This document shows, one piece after another, positions 1 to 6,218 of a stretch of 21,359 bases of DNA; the first letter of the stretch is position 1; each line of letters opens with the position of its first letter. The notes beneath the pieces are model-generated. The model had not been told where the DNA came from. It saw nothing but the letters and a program-made list of their open reading frames with translations, and did not search any database. A program made the translations under genes and the position numbers. Source of the DNA: a bacterium Ga0077546 (GTDB lineage: Bacteria > Cyanobacteriota > Vampirovibrionia > Obscuribacterales > Obscuribacteraceae); assembly GCA_001464165.1 (NCBI GenBank), contig LNEX01000383.1:1-21359 (forward strand), read 5' to 3'.

Positions 1-1
1 G

Positions 2-355
2 ATCGTCAAAGATGCTGCTACTAAATACGGTATCAATACCAGCAAGCCATTTCCGTTTCTAATTGAAGGTGTGGCCAAGACTGCTCGCTATCATGTTATG
101 AATCGAACTGAGTCTACGCCGCCAACTCCTGGAGCCGAGGCGCACGAGAAGGCTAAAGTACGCTTTACTCTGCAAGATACTCCAGTCAGTCTTCTCGGCT
201 TCTATTCAGAGCATCACCAGGCAATCTTCACTCACCACTCTAGTTTTGTTCACATGCATGTTAAGACAAAAGACAATAAGATTGCTGGCCATCTAGAAGC
301 TATCGAACTAGAGCCAGGCGCGCGCTTATTGCTTCCCAATGGTTATTTGCACTGA
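2..355 (+). CDS. budA: Acetolactate decarboxylase-like protein, C-terminal part (5' end outside window)
   Basis: The reading frame is open from the left edge, so this is a 117-residue C-terminal fragment; the GTG at 71 is internal and not the start. In the family, alpha-acetolactate decarboxylase converts 2-acetolactate to acetoin in the cytosol, using a zinc bound by three His and Glu residues. Seen here are a GFYSEHHQAIFTHH segment and then the metal-binding pattern HMH...GH (His codons at 251, 257 and 290, i.e. H-x-H-x10-H), followed by EAIELEPG. This order matches the family. It ends in TGA, whose last base is the A of the next gene's ATG, so the two are probably translationally coupled. 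A catalytically dead relative cannot be excluded because the N-terminal half is missing. Confidence 0.75.
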   Translation: MVKDAATKYGINTSKPFPFLIEGVAKTARYHVMNRTESTPPTPGAEAHEKAKVRFTLQDTPVSLLGFYSEHHQAIFTHHSSFVHMHVKTKDNKIAGHLEAIELEPGARLLLPNGYLH

Positions 356-915
356 TGGTAAATAATGAGGTTTTGGACCGTATGCGACGTACAAAGTATC
401 TAGTGGCATTGATCAATACTCTGGCCTTTAGCCTTACCAGTATGGCAATAGTGTCCGGCGCTATTTGGTTTTCCGCCGGTTCTTGTTTTGCTCAGAGCTT
501 AGGCGATAAGCCTTTGGGGCCGGTTAAAGCGTCACTCATTAGTGACAGCGGAAAGATTGTCTTAGGTAAGCCACTCAAGGTCTATGTCGACTTTGAAATG
601 GAGCCAGGCTGGCACATTTACTATAAAGACCCTGGACAAACAGGGATGCCGACAGCGGTTGACTTTACCTTACCCCCGGGCTTTTCTGCGCAGCCGCTTA
701 GTTGGCCCGCCTACGAGACCTTTAAAGAATCAGGTATCGTCACTTATGGATATTCTAAGAAGTTGCGGCTTTCCACTTTAGTTACGCCGTCAAAAACGCT
801 CAAGACTGGTCAGATAGTGACATTAAAGGCCTCTGTCAAGTGGCTAGCTTGCGAGCATAGTTGTATTCCTGGAAGCAGCGCAATTAGCGTTGATTTGAAA
901 GTACAGGCGAAATAG
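355..915 (+). CDS. Secreted stand-alone DsbD N-terminal-like domain protein
   Basis: This 186-residue protein has a hydrophobic N-terminal segment (about residues 15-46, ending near AGSCFAQ) that looks like a signal peptide or anchor. It continues into one domain resembling the periplasmic N-terminal domain of DsbD (PF11412-like): GWHIYYKDPGQTGMPT at 85-100, a WPAYETF segment at 118-124, YGY at 131-133 and WLACEHSCIPG at 163-173. Cys166 and Cys170 could form a redox pair. Full DsbD proteins continue into eight membrane helices and a thioredoxin domain; none follow here, so this is a solo domain. The start at 355 overlaps the previous stop codon; ATG at 382 (residue 10) is an alternative. It ends 32 bases inside the 3' end of convergent arsA. 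A role in thiol chemistry of the envelope is inferred. Confidence 0.72.
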   Translation: MVNNEVLDRMRRTKYLVALINTLAFSLTSMAIVSGAIWFSAGSCFAQSLGDKPLGPVKASLISDSGKIVLGKPLKVYVDFEMEPGWHIYYKDPGQTGMPTAVDFTLPPGFSAQPLSWPAYETFKESGIVTYGYSKKLRLSTLVTPSKTLKTGQIVTLKASVKWLACEHSCIPGSSAISVDLKVQAK

Positions 916-2695
916 GGAGCTTGCCACCAAGCATTTTTTCCAGACCAGACGAATCAGTTGGTGGCTCCACTAACCAAGGCACCACGGCAACGCGTTTACT
1001 TAGCTGCTTAACTTCGGTTATGTATGGTCGTTCGTTTTCTCGACGGGCTTGCAAAACAGGGTTTGTCGTTTGAGCCGCTGAGAGCGATTGATTGATAATC
1101 CAGGCAAAAGGATGAATGTCTGCTCGGGCCAGATCTTCTTGTAAATGCTTGGCTTCATGCACTGGAGTAGCTTCGGGCAGAGTGATAATCAAAATGCGTG
1201 TAAAGTCTTGGTCGCGTAATCTTGGCAATAAATTGATTACAGAGTCAGGCATGTTGCTTGATTGCCGCAGTACTTCTTTGTGATAGGCTTGGGCTGCATC
1301 TAGTAGCAAAATTGTGTGGCCTGTTGGTGCCGTGTCTAACACGACAAAGCTATCTTGACCTTCCGCCACTATGTTGGCAAAACTTCTAAATACCGCCACT
1401 TCTTCTGTGCAAGGTGAGCGCAAATCTTCGTCAAGTAAGGCTTTCCCTTGCTCGTCGAGATTTTCACCAGCGCTTTGCATGACTTCGTCTTGATAGGCCT
1501 TAGTTTCGGCTGCGGGGTCAATGCGACTGATGCTCAAATTTGGTACTGGGTTTTCTACTACCCACAACAAGTGAGCTGCCGGGTCAGTGGTGCTCAGGCG
1601 TACAGCGTGTCCTCTGTGGGCAAGTTCTACTGCTATTGCTGCAGCTATGCTGGTTTTGCCAACACCACCTTTGCCCATGGTCATGATTACGCCTTTGCCA
1701 GATTTTTCTAGTTCATCAACAATACTCACTAGAGGCTGAGGAAGGATTTCATTTACGGCAGAATTTTCAGCTAAATTGTTAACAGCTAGATTTTTCGAAA
1801 CTGTTGTGGCAAACATACTTCGCAGTGCTTCCACACCAATCAGGGCTTTGGCGCTGAGCAGTATTTCTTGGGTGGGTATTGCTGATAATGCTTCTGGCAT
1901 TGAGCTTCTAGCCGACTGTTCGCGGCTTAAGAATGCTGCCGCTATGGCGTCGCGACTAGTATCATTAATGTCATCGCTCTTCAAAACACCATTGAGCATG
2001 AGACATTGGTTGACAACGCCAATTGCTCTTAACTCGCTGCTAGTATTGGCAGCTTCTCTTAAGGCCGATTGCTCTGGGCGAGCAACTAATACTAGGGTTG
2101 TGCGGGTAGCATCAATCAGTGTGCTCACTGATGATGCATATATGTTCTCTTGTTGTTGCAGGCCAGCTAGGGGGCCAAGACAAGACGTGCCAGTGGTGTT
2201 GTTTTCAATAAAAGTAGACCAAGACTTCGGCAACGACAGCAGGCGCATGGTGTGACCGGTTGGGGCCGTGTCAAAAATGACGTGGTTGTAGTTGGCTGTT
2301 TTTTCGTCGTCGCCAAGTAACCTCGCAAATTCGTCGAAGGCGGCGATTTCGGTGGTGCATGATCCAGAGAGCTGCTCTTCCATACTCTTTAAGCTAGCCT
2401 CGGGTAAGAGGCCGCGATATGGTTCTATCAATCTATTACGGTATTCGCAGGCCGCTGCTTCTGGGTCGATATTTAGAGCATCGAGTCCGGGCACATCGGG
2501 CACAGCTGTTGGTGTTCCTTTTAAGGCGACATGGAGCACTTCATCAAGGTTTGAGGCTGGGTCAGTACTGACCAATAGCACTCGCTTGCCTTTGTCTGCT
2601 AGGGCAATGGCCACAGCGCAAGATACTGACGTTTTTCCAACGCCACCTTTGCCGGTGAAGAACATATATTTGGTGGCTTGCTCAACCAGATTCAT
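884..2695 (-). CDS. arsA: ArsA, arsenite-stimulated ATPase with two ATPase domains
   Basis: This 603-residue protein has two homologous P-loop halves, as in E. coli-type ArsA. Walker A motifs GKGGVGKT lie at 15-22 and 341-348, each half also has DTAPTGHT (142-149 and 454-461), and a linker lies at about 300-335. Cys113 (GSCTTE), Cys172 (TSCLG) and Cys429 (SPCTEE) match the three metalloid-binding cysteines known in E. coli ArsA (113, 172, 422); the first two fall at identical numbers. That agreement and an AGGAG sequence five bases upstream decide the start at 2695 over the ATG at 2716. It is the last gene of the ars operon, 21 bases after arsD. By family it couples ATP hydrolysis to As(III) extrusion. 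Pairing with Acr3 instead of ArsB is inferred from the neighbourhood. Confidence 0.96.
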   Translation of the reverse strand: MNLVEQATKYMFFTGKGGVGKTSVSCAVAIALADKGKRVLLVSTDPASNLDEVLHVALKGTPTAVPDVPGLDALNIDPEAAACEYRNRLIEPYRGLLPEASLKSMEEQLSGSCTTEIAAFDEFARLLGDDEKTANYNHVIFDTAPTGHTMRLLSLPKSWSTFIENNTTGTSCLGPLAGLQQQENIYASSVSTLIDATRTTLVLVARPEQSALREAANTSSELRAIGVVNQCLMLNGVLKSDDINDTSRDAIAAAFLSREQSARSSMPEALSAIPTQEILLSAKALIGVEALRSMFATTVSKNLAVNNLAENSAVNEILPQPLVSIVDELEKSGKGVIMTMGKGGVGKTSIAAAIAVELAHRGHAVRLSTTDPAAHLLWVVENPVPNLSISRIDPAAETKAYQDEVMQSAGENLDEQGKALLDEDLRSPCTEEVAVFRSFANIVAEGQDSFVVLDTAPTGHTILLLDAAQAYHKEVLRQSSNMPDSVINLLPRLRDQDFTRILIITLPEATPVHEAKHLQEDLARADIHPFAWIINQSLSAAQTTNPVLQARRENERPYITEVKQLSKRVAVVPWLVEPPTDSSGLEKMLGGKLPISPVLSNQR

Positions 2696-2700
2696 GGCCG

Positions 2701-2706
2701 CTCCTT
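2701..2706 (-). promoter_or_regulatory. Shine-Dalgarno sequence of arsA
   Basis: AAGGAG on the minus strand lies five bases before the ATG at 2695. It selects this start over the upstream in-frame ATG at 2716, which directly abuts the arsD stop codon. Confidence 0.8.
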
Positions 2707-2716
2707 TACTTAGCAT

Positions 2717-3181
2717 TTAGCAACACGAGGACGAAGACTTCCTGTCTGATTCTTCTTTTTCTTTGGGCGCGCTACAGCAGCCAGAGCTTGTCGAACTTTT
2801 GATTTCGGCTTGTTGAACAGTAAATTTGAGCCCAGACTTTTGTTCTTTGTTAGGCTCGTCTTTTTGCTCAGATTTAGAGAATTCAACATGAGCAAGTTCA
2901 GCCAATTTTTCTCGCGATAGATAACAGCCTTGCGAAGCGATATTGCCGTCTACAAGAATTAGGGGGAGGCAGTCATTACCGTCTTTTTTTAGTGCCGCAG
3001 CAACAGTTGGATTGCTGACAAAAGCTTGAGTTTGCTGCGAGAGATTGTAGCGCTCGACTTCAATGCCTTGACGTTTGATCCAGTCGAGGTCAGCGCTGAA
3101 TGTTACCAGTGCCGGGTCTACTCCTGGTCCGCAAATACCTGTTGAACAGCACATTGGTGGGTCGAATACTTGAATTTTCAT
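2717..3181 (-). CDS. arsD: ArsD, arsenite metallochaperone
   Basis: This 154-residue protein matches ArsD. In the family it hands As(III) to ArsA and has weak repressor activity. The N-terminal site DPPMCCSTGICG has Cys11, Cys12 and Cys17, equivalent to the three essential cysteines of E. coli ArsD (12, 13, 18). A thioredoxin-like fold follows, with LPLILVDG at about 72-79. The last third is a low-complexity Lys/Glu/Ser-rich tail with two vicinal pairs, GCCS near 134-137 and CC at the extreme C-terminus. This is the same layout as the C-terminal Cys pairs of E. coli ArsD, but the tail is longer and more charged. An AGAGG sequence about eight bases upstream supports the start. A 67-base gap separates it from acr3, the largest gap in the operon. 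Confidence 0.95.
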   Translation of the reverse strand: MKIQVFDPPMCCSTGICGPGVDPALVTFSADLDWIKRQGIEVERYNLSQQTQAFVSNPTVAAALKKDGNDCLPLILVDGNIASQGCYLSREKLAELAHVEFSKSEQKDEPNKEQKSGLKFTVQQAEIKSSTSSGCCSAPKEKEESDRKSSSSCC

Positions 3182-3248
3182 GGCTTAGCCTCTTTCTTTG
3201 TATTTGGCAGACTGTCTAATTTTTGGTCTGTTCCTTGCTTTTAAGTAT

Positions 3249-4304
3249 TTAACATTGATTCTTTGGAATTCCTTTTTCGTACCAGTTTTTGCTGCTGTTT
3301 ACAATTTTGACGACAGCGAGCATTACCGGCACTTCAATCAATACGCCAACCACAGTGGCTAGAGCGGCTCCAGAGTTGAAGCCAAATAGACTTATGGCCG
3401 TTGCCACAGCTAGTTCAAAGAAGTTGCTGGCGCCAATTAGAGCAGAGGGGCCCGCGACACAATGGGCAACACCAAACTGTTTGTTTAGCAAGTAGGCTAG
3501 GGTCGAATTGAAAAACACTTGAATGAGAATCGGTACGGCTAACATCGCTATTACAAGAGGTTGTTTGAGAATTGCTTCGCCTTGAAAAGCAAAGAGCAAT
3601 ACAAGAGTAGTTAGTAGTGCTGTTAGCGAGACCGGGTGAAGAAATACAAGTGTCTTGTCAAAGGCGCTCTGCCCTTGTTTTAGCAATATTTTTCTCCACA
3701 GCTGGGCAATCATCACTGGTATGACAATGTAAAGCCCAACCGAGATTAGCAAGGTATCCCAAGGCACTGTGATTGCCGATAGACCCAACAGTAGTCCTAC
3801 TATCGGGGCAAAAGCGAAAATCATAATTAAGTCATTGACAGCGACTTGCGACAGTGTGAAATAAGGATCACCCTTTGTTAGTTGGCTCCAGACGAATACC
3901 ATGGCGGTGCACGGTGCAGCGGCTAGTAGAATCAGTCCTGCTATATAGCTGTCGATTTGTTCAGGTGGCAGGTATGGTGCAAAGATGACGCGAATAAATA
4001 TGTATGCAAGTAAGGCCATAGAAAATGGCTTTACTGCCCAATTTATAAAGAGAGTTACAGCAATGCCTTTCCAGTGGCCTTTGACTTGTCCGAGGGCGCT
4101 GAAGTCGATTTTCAAAAGCATTGGCACGATCATGAGCCAAATCAAAAAGCCAACAGGTATATTGACTTTGGCAATTTCAAGTGAACCGATAAATTTTACA
4201 GGCTCTGGTAGCAGTTGCCCTAGGGCAATTCCCGCACCGATGCAGAGAAAAACCCAAACCGTGAGCCAACGTTCGAAGAAGCCGATGCTTGGTTGTTCAA
4301 CCAT
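3249..4304 (-). CDS. acr3: Acr3-family arsenite efflux permease
   Basis: This 351-residue integral membrane protein has about ten hydrophobic segments and belongs to the Acr3 branch of the bile acid/sodium symporter superfamily. It is not the unrelated 12-helix ArsB. Diagnostic features are APCTAMVFVWSQLTKGD with Cys132 (the conserved TM4 cysteine required for transport), NDLIMIFAFAPIV at about 157-169, NFFELAVATA at about 294-303, and GVLIEVPVM with Glu324 in the ninth helix. By family it expels arsenite across the cytoplasmic membrane using the proton-motive force. Its ATG shares one base with the TAA of arsC (TAATG), and no Shine-Dalgarno sequence is needed if translation is coupled. Together with downstream arsD-arsA it may work as an ATP-boosted pump, which is inferred. 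Confidence 0.96.
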   Translation of the reverse strand: MVEQPSIGFFERWLTVWVFLCIGAGIALGQLLPEPVKFIGSLEIAKVNIPVGFLIWLMIVPMLLKIDFSALGQVKGHWKGIAVTLFINWAVKPFSMALLAYIFIRVIFAPYLPPEQIDSYIAGLILLAAAPCTAMVFVWSQLTKGDPYFTLSQVAVNDLIMIFAFAPIVGLLLGLSAITVPWDTLLISVGLYIVIPVMIAQLWRKILLKQGQSAFDKTLVFLHPVSLTALLTTLVLLFAFQGEAILKQPLVIAMLAVPILIQVFFNSTLAYLLNKQFGVAHCVAGPSALIGASNFFELAVATAISLFGFNSGAALATVVGVLIEVPVMLAVVKIVNSSKNWYEKGIPKNQC

Positions 4305-4726
4305 TACTTTATCCTGCTTTCTGAGCGCGCTTTTGCCACGCCGATTTGTTCCACAAGATTTTTTACCAGTGTTTCCACTTCGTTTCGAATTTCGCGAACG
4401 CGCTCAATTGGCTGCCCTTTGGGATCTTGCAAAGCCCAGTCTGCTCTCTTTAGCCCTGGAATGGTTGGGCAGGTTTCACCACAGCCCATGGTAATGAGCA
4501 TGTTGGCGTCTGCTGCTAGAGCGTCGGTGAGCAGTTGCGGCTTAACTTCAGAGAGATCGATACCATCTTCTTTCATAATTTGTAGCACCTCTGGATGTAC
4601 CGTGGTACCAGGTTCGGTGCCAGCTGATAGAGCATGAGCTTTGCTTTGATCGCAATATAAATTGAAGAAGGCCGCAGCCATTTGTGAACGGCCAGCATTA
4701 TGGACGCAGGCGAAGATTACTTTCAT
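4304..4726 (-). CDS. arsC: Arsenate reductase, low-molecular-weight tyrosine phosphatase type
   Basis: This 140-residue protein reduces As(V) to As(III) in the cytosol. It has the phosphatase-fold P-loop CVHNAGRS (Cys7 nucleophile, Arg13), a second cysteine group GCGETCP (Cys82, Cys86), and the catalytic Asp in DWALQDPKGQP (Asp101). Cys82 matches the first resolving Cys of thioredoxin-coupled ArsC, but the second Cys is four residues on instead of seven. The reducing partner (thioredoxin, glutaredoxin or mycothiol type) is therefore uncertain. The start is set at 4726 because it makes a classical ATGA overlap with the arsR stop codon. The frame extends upstream to an ATG at 4777, but that would add 17 unconserved residues inside arsR. 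Its stop overlaps the acr3 start. Confidence 0.94.
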   Translation of the reverse strand: MKVIFACVHNAGRSQMAAAFFNLYCDQSKAHALSAGTEPGTTVHPEVLQIMKEDGIDLSEVKPQLLTDALAADANMLITMGCGETCPTIPGLKRADWALQDPKGQPIERVREIRNEVETLVKNLVEQIGVAKARSESRIK

Positions 4727-5067
4727 GGTTTTTTTTGCCCGATGTTTTCTTGACATGTGTTGATTTCGGTACAGCAATCATTTTTTCCTTCGCAGCAGTT
4801 TTCTAAAAGGAAATTGATGAGGTTTTGCATGGTGTCATAGTTGGCGCTGTAGATAATTGAGCGCCCTTCTCTACGAGAAGACAAAAGGCCAGCTTGGCTC
4901 AGTTGCTCTAGGTGGTGAGACATAGTGGCTGGGGTTATCTCCAATTGCGAGGCGATTGTGCCAGCGGCCAAGCCCTGTCTACCTTGCTGTACCAAAAGAC
5001 GAAAGGTTTTTAGCCGTGACTCTTGCGAGAGGGCGGCGAAGGCATTTAAAACTGGTTGAATTTCCAT
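4723..5067 (-). CDS. arsR: ArsR-family arsenite-responsive repressor
   Basis: This 114-residue winged-helix repressor has an AALSQESRLKTFRLL helix, the recognition region ITPATMSHHLEQLSQAGL (44-61) and the wing REGRSIIYS (66-74). It lacks the ELCVCDL metal site of E. coli ArsR. It instead has C-terminal cysteines 91, 92, 98, 99 and 105 (NCCEGKNDCC then TC), like the C-terminal As(III) site described in Acidithiobacillus ferrooxidans ArsR (Cys95/96/102). The ATG at 5067 is chosen because the protein then begins as family members do. The upstream in-frame TTG at 5103 is part of a TTGACA promoter box. No Shine-Dalgarno sequence precedes the ATG. It is the first gene of the operon and presumably autoregulates it through the palindrome at 5066-5081. 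Confidence 0.94.
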   Translation of the reverse strand: MEIQPVLNAFAALSQESRLKTFRLLVQQGRQGLAAGTIASQLEITPATMSHHLEQLSQAGLLSSRREGRSIIYSANYDTMQNLINFLLENCCEGKNDCCTEINTCQENIGQKKP

Positions 5068-5081
5068 ATTTGTACAAATAT
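5066..5081. promoter_or_regulatory. Perfect 16-bp palindrome, probable ArsR operator
   Basis: ATATTTGTACAAATAT reads identically on both strands. It covers the putative arsR -10 box and the first two bases of the arsR start codon. ArsR/SmtB-family repressors bind AT-rich inverted repeats at or near their promoters, so this is the best operator candidate. Binding here would block both polymerase and translation initiation. Direct evidence is only the symmetry and position. Confidence 0.75.
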
Positions 5082-5103
5082 CAAAATGTTTGGGTTGTGT
5101 CAA
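5075..5103 (-). promoter_or_regulatory. Probable sigma70-type promoter of the ars operon
   Basis: On the minus strand, a perfect -35 box TTGACA (5103-5098) is followed after 17 bases by TATTTG (5080-5075), a moderate -10 box. The predicted transcription start falls at about 5068, at or one base before the arsR ATG, which would make a leaderless message. Confidence 0.6.
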
Positions 5104-5109
5104 GACCCC

Positions 5110-5115
5110 TATAAT
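5110..5115 (+). promoter_or_regulatory. TATAAT -10 box, possible promoter of the 5162 gene
   Basis: A perfect TATAAT lies about 46 bases before the TTG start at 5162 on the plus strand. No good -35 box is at the right distance (TGTTTG at 5087-5092 is the 17-base candidate). The site lies just behind the divergent arsR -35 box, so ArsR binding might affect both directions. Confidence 0.4.
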
Positions 5116-5161
5116 TACCAGGCAGTGATGATTTAACTTAGTATGATTTGAGCATTAGATC

Positions 5162-5575
5162 TTGAGTAAGCTTGACTTCAAAACCTTGTGGCGCACGCGG
5201 CCAATTTTTAAGTGGCTGTTGGCCGTCGAGTTAATTCTCTTGATTGCCATAGCCGCTTTGGCTATCTCGTTTGTTCAAGATCCCACACCGTTGCCGTTTA
5301 ATAGTGAAATTTGGGACTTTGGTGTTGGTCCTACTCGTTACTCGATGGTTCAAGATTTGATTGGTTCTGGTCGACTGATAGGCAAAGATGTTGAGCAGCT
5401 TGAAAAGCTTTTGGGCACTCGTCTAAGCGAGAAGAAAGTGGTTGACAACAAGGTTGTGCAGTTGAGCTATGTCATGAGCCGAGGTTTGAAAGAGGCTTAT
5501 CTCGACCTCGATTTTAATGATGGCCATTGCGTTGGTGCTCAAATTAGGCGACCAGTGGAAGCTATAGAGCATTAG
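5162..5575 (+). CDS. Membrane-anchored protein with an SmpA/OmlA-like (BamE-like) domain, unknown function
   Basis: This 137-residue protein has a short basic N-terminus, one strong hydrophobic segment (about 17-37) and a C-terminal domain outside the membrane. The pattern RYSMVQDLIGSGRLIGKDVEQLEKLLG (split: RYSMVQDL at 59-66, LIGKDVEQLEKLLG at 72-85), then a YVMS strand and LDLDFNDGHCVGAQI at 114-128, resembles small periplasmic proteins of the SmpA/OmlA fold. Those have a helix pair G.s..eV..lLG followed by a strand with a F.dG.v turn. The start is a TTG because an in-frame stop lies at 5156 and no ATG occurs before residue 62; no clear Shine-Dalgarno sequence is seen. It is transcribed away from arsR and has no obvious functional link to arsenic. 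Confidence 0.65.
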   Translation: MSKLDFKTLWRTRPIFKWLLAVELILLIAIAALAISFVQDPTPLPFNSEIWDFGVGPTRYSMVQDLIGSGRLIGKDVEQLEKLLGTRLSEKKVVDNKVVQLSYVMSRGLKEAYLDLDFNDGHCVGAQIRRPVEAIEH

Positions 5576-5686
5576 TGTGGCTATTTCTTGTGCTTACCGG
5601 ATTTTTACAGTCGCTGAATCGGTTCAGGTGATACATGACTTATTCGCCCTCGTGTAGAATGGGCTTATCTTATTTGAGGTCTCACC

Positions 5687-6166
5687 ATGCGCCTGTCGGT
5701 TCTCTTGTGTTCTTTGCTTATCCCTGCGGCTGTCGTAGTGACTGGGTGCAGTAAGACCGATAAAGTCGAAGACAAGACCACCACTACCACTACATCAACG
5801 ACAATTGAGTCTAGCAAGCCGGTTGGTCCTCATAAGGTGATGGTTTCGCCGGTTAGCGAGCATAGTTATACCCCTGAGCAGCAGCGCTATTGTATAGACC
5901 TGCAGAACCGCCTGGCAGAAGGTTGGCGGCCGCTAAAGTCTGACCACCGCTACAGTGTGGCTGTTGAGTTTTTGATTACACGCCCTGGTTATTGCACAGA
6001 TGTTCATACGGTTAGCGCCACAGGTGGCCAAAGAGCTATTGAACGAACCGTGGACTCAGTGAAAATACAGTCACCATTTGCCCCTTTGCCCGCCGATTTC
6101 AAAGACGCACCGGCGCCATTCCGCTGCGACTTTATTTACTATCCAGAAGGCAGTGCCTCTAAGTAA
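5687..6166 (+). CDS. Lipoprotein with TonB/TolA C-terminal-like domain
   Basis: This 159-residue protein has a lipoprotein signal peptide with lipobox VTGC and Cys21 as the lipidated residue. A Thr/Ser/Lys-rich linker (about 22-45, including a run of six Thr) leads to a domain of about 95 residues. That domain has the TonB/TolA C-terminal pattern: WRPLKSDHRYSVAVEFLITRPG, then DSVKIQSPFAPLPADF and a final CDFIYYP strand. Two cysteines in the domain (YC near 69 and YC near 102) and one near the C-terminus might form disulfides. TGAGG seven bases before the ATG is a good ribosome binding site, and TAGAAT at 5655-5660 may be a -10 box without a matching -35. The role, perhaps envelope scaffolding, is unknown; it lacks the N-terminal helix of a true TonB. 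Confidence 0.7.
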   Translation: MRLSVLLCSLLIPAAVVVTGCSKTDKVEDKTTTTTTSTTIESSKPVGPHKVMVSPVSEHSYTPEQQRYCIDLQNRLAEGWRPLKSDHRYSVAVEFLITRPGYCTDVHTVSATGGQRAIERTVDSVKIQSPFAPLPADFKDAPAPFRCDFIYYPEGSASK

Positions 6167-6218
6167 TAAGTCGAAAAAATTGACTCTTTTTGAAATGTAG
6201 GCCCTTGATACTAGTGAT

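Noticed and set aside
1776..2720. Long plus-strand open frames opposite arsA
   Set aside because: They are antisense shadows of the well-supported ArsA frame and look like no protein family.
3182..3248. CAGAC...GTCTG inverted repeat in the acr3-arsD gap
   Set aside because: A five-base stem with a long AT-rich loop and no conserved context; too weak to call.
4727..4777. ATG 4777 as start of arsC
   Set aside because: The 17 extra residues lie within arsR and are not ArsC-like; the ATGA overlap at 4726-4723 is the usual operon arrangement.
5068..5103. TTG start of arsR at 5103, adding 12 residues
   Set aside because: The TTG is the beginning of a perfect TTGACA -35 box, the added residues are not family-like, and the ATG at 5067 gives a normal ArsR N-terminus.
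5611..5630. CTGAA-TCGG-TTCAG hairpin after the 5162 gene
   Set aside because: The stem is only five pairs and no T-tract follows, so it is not a convincing terminator.
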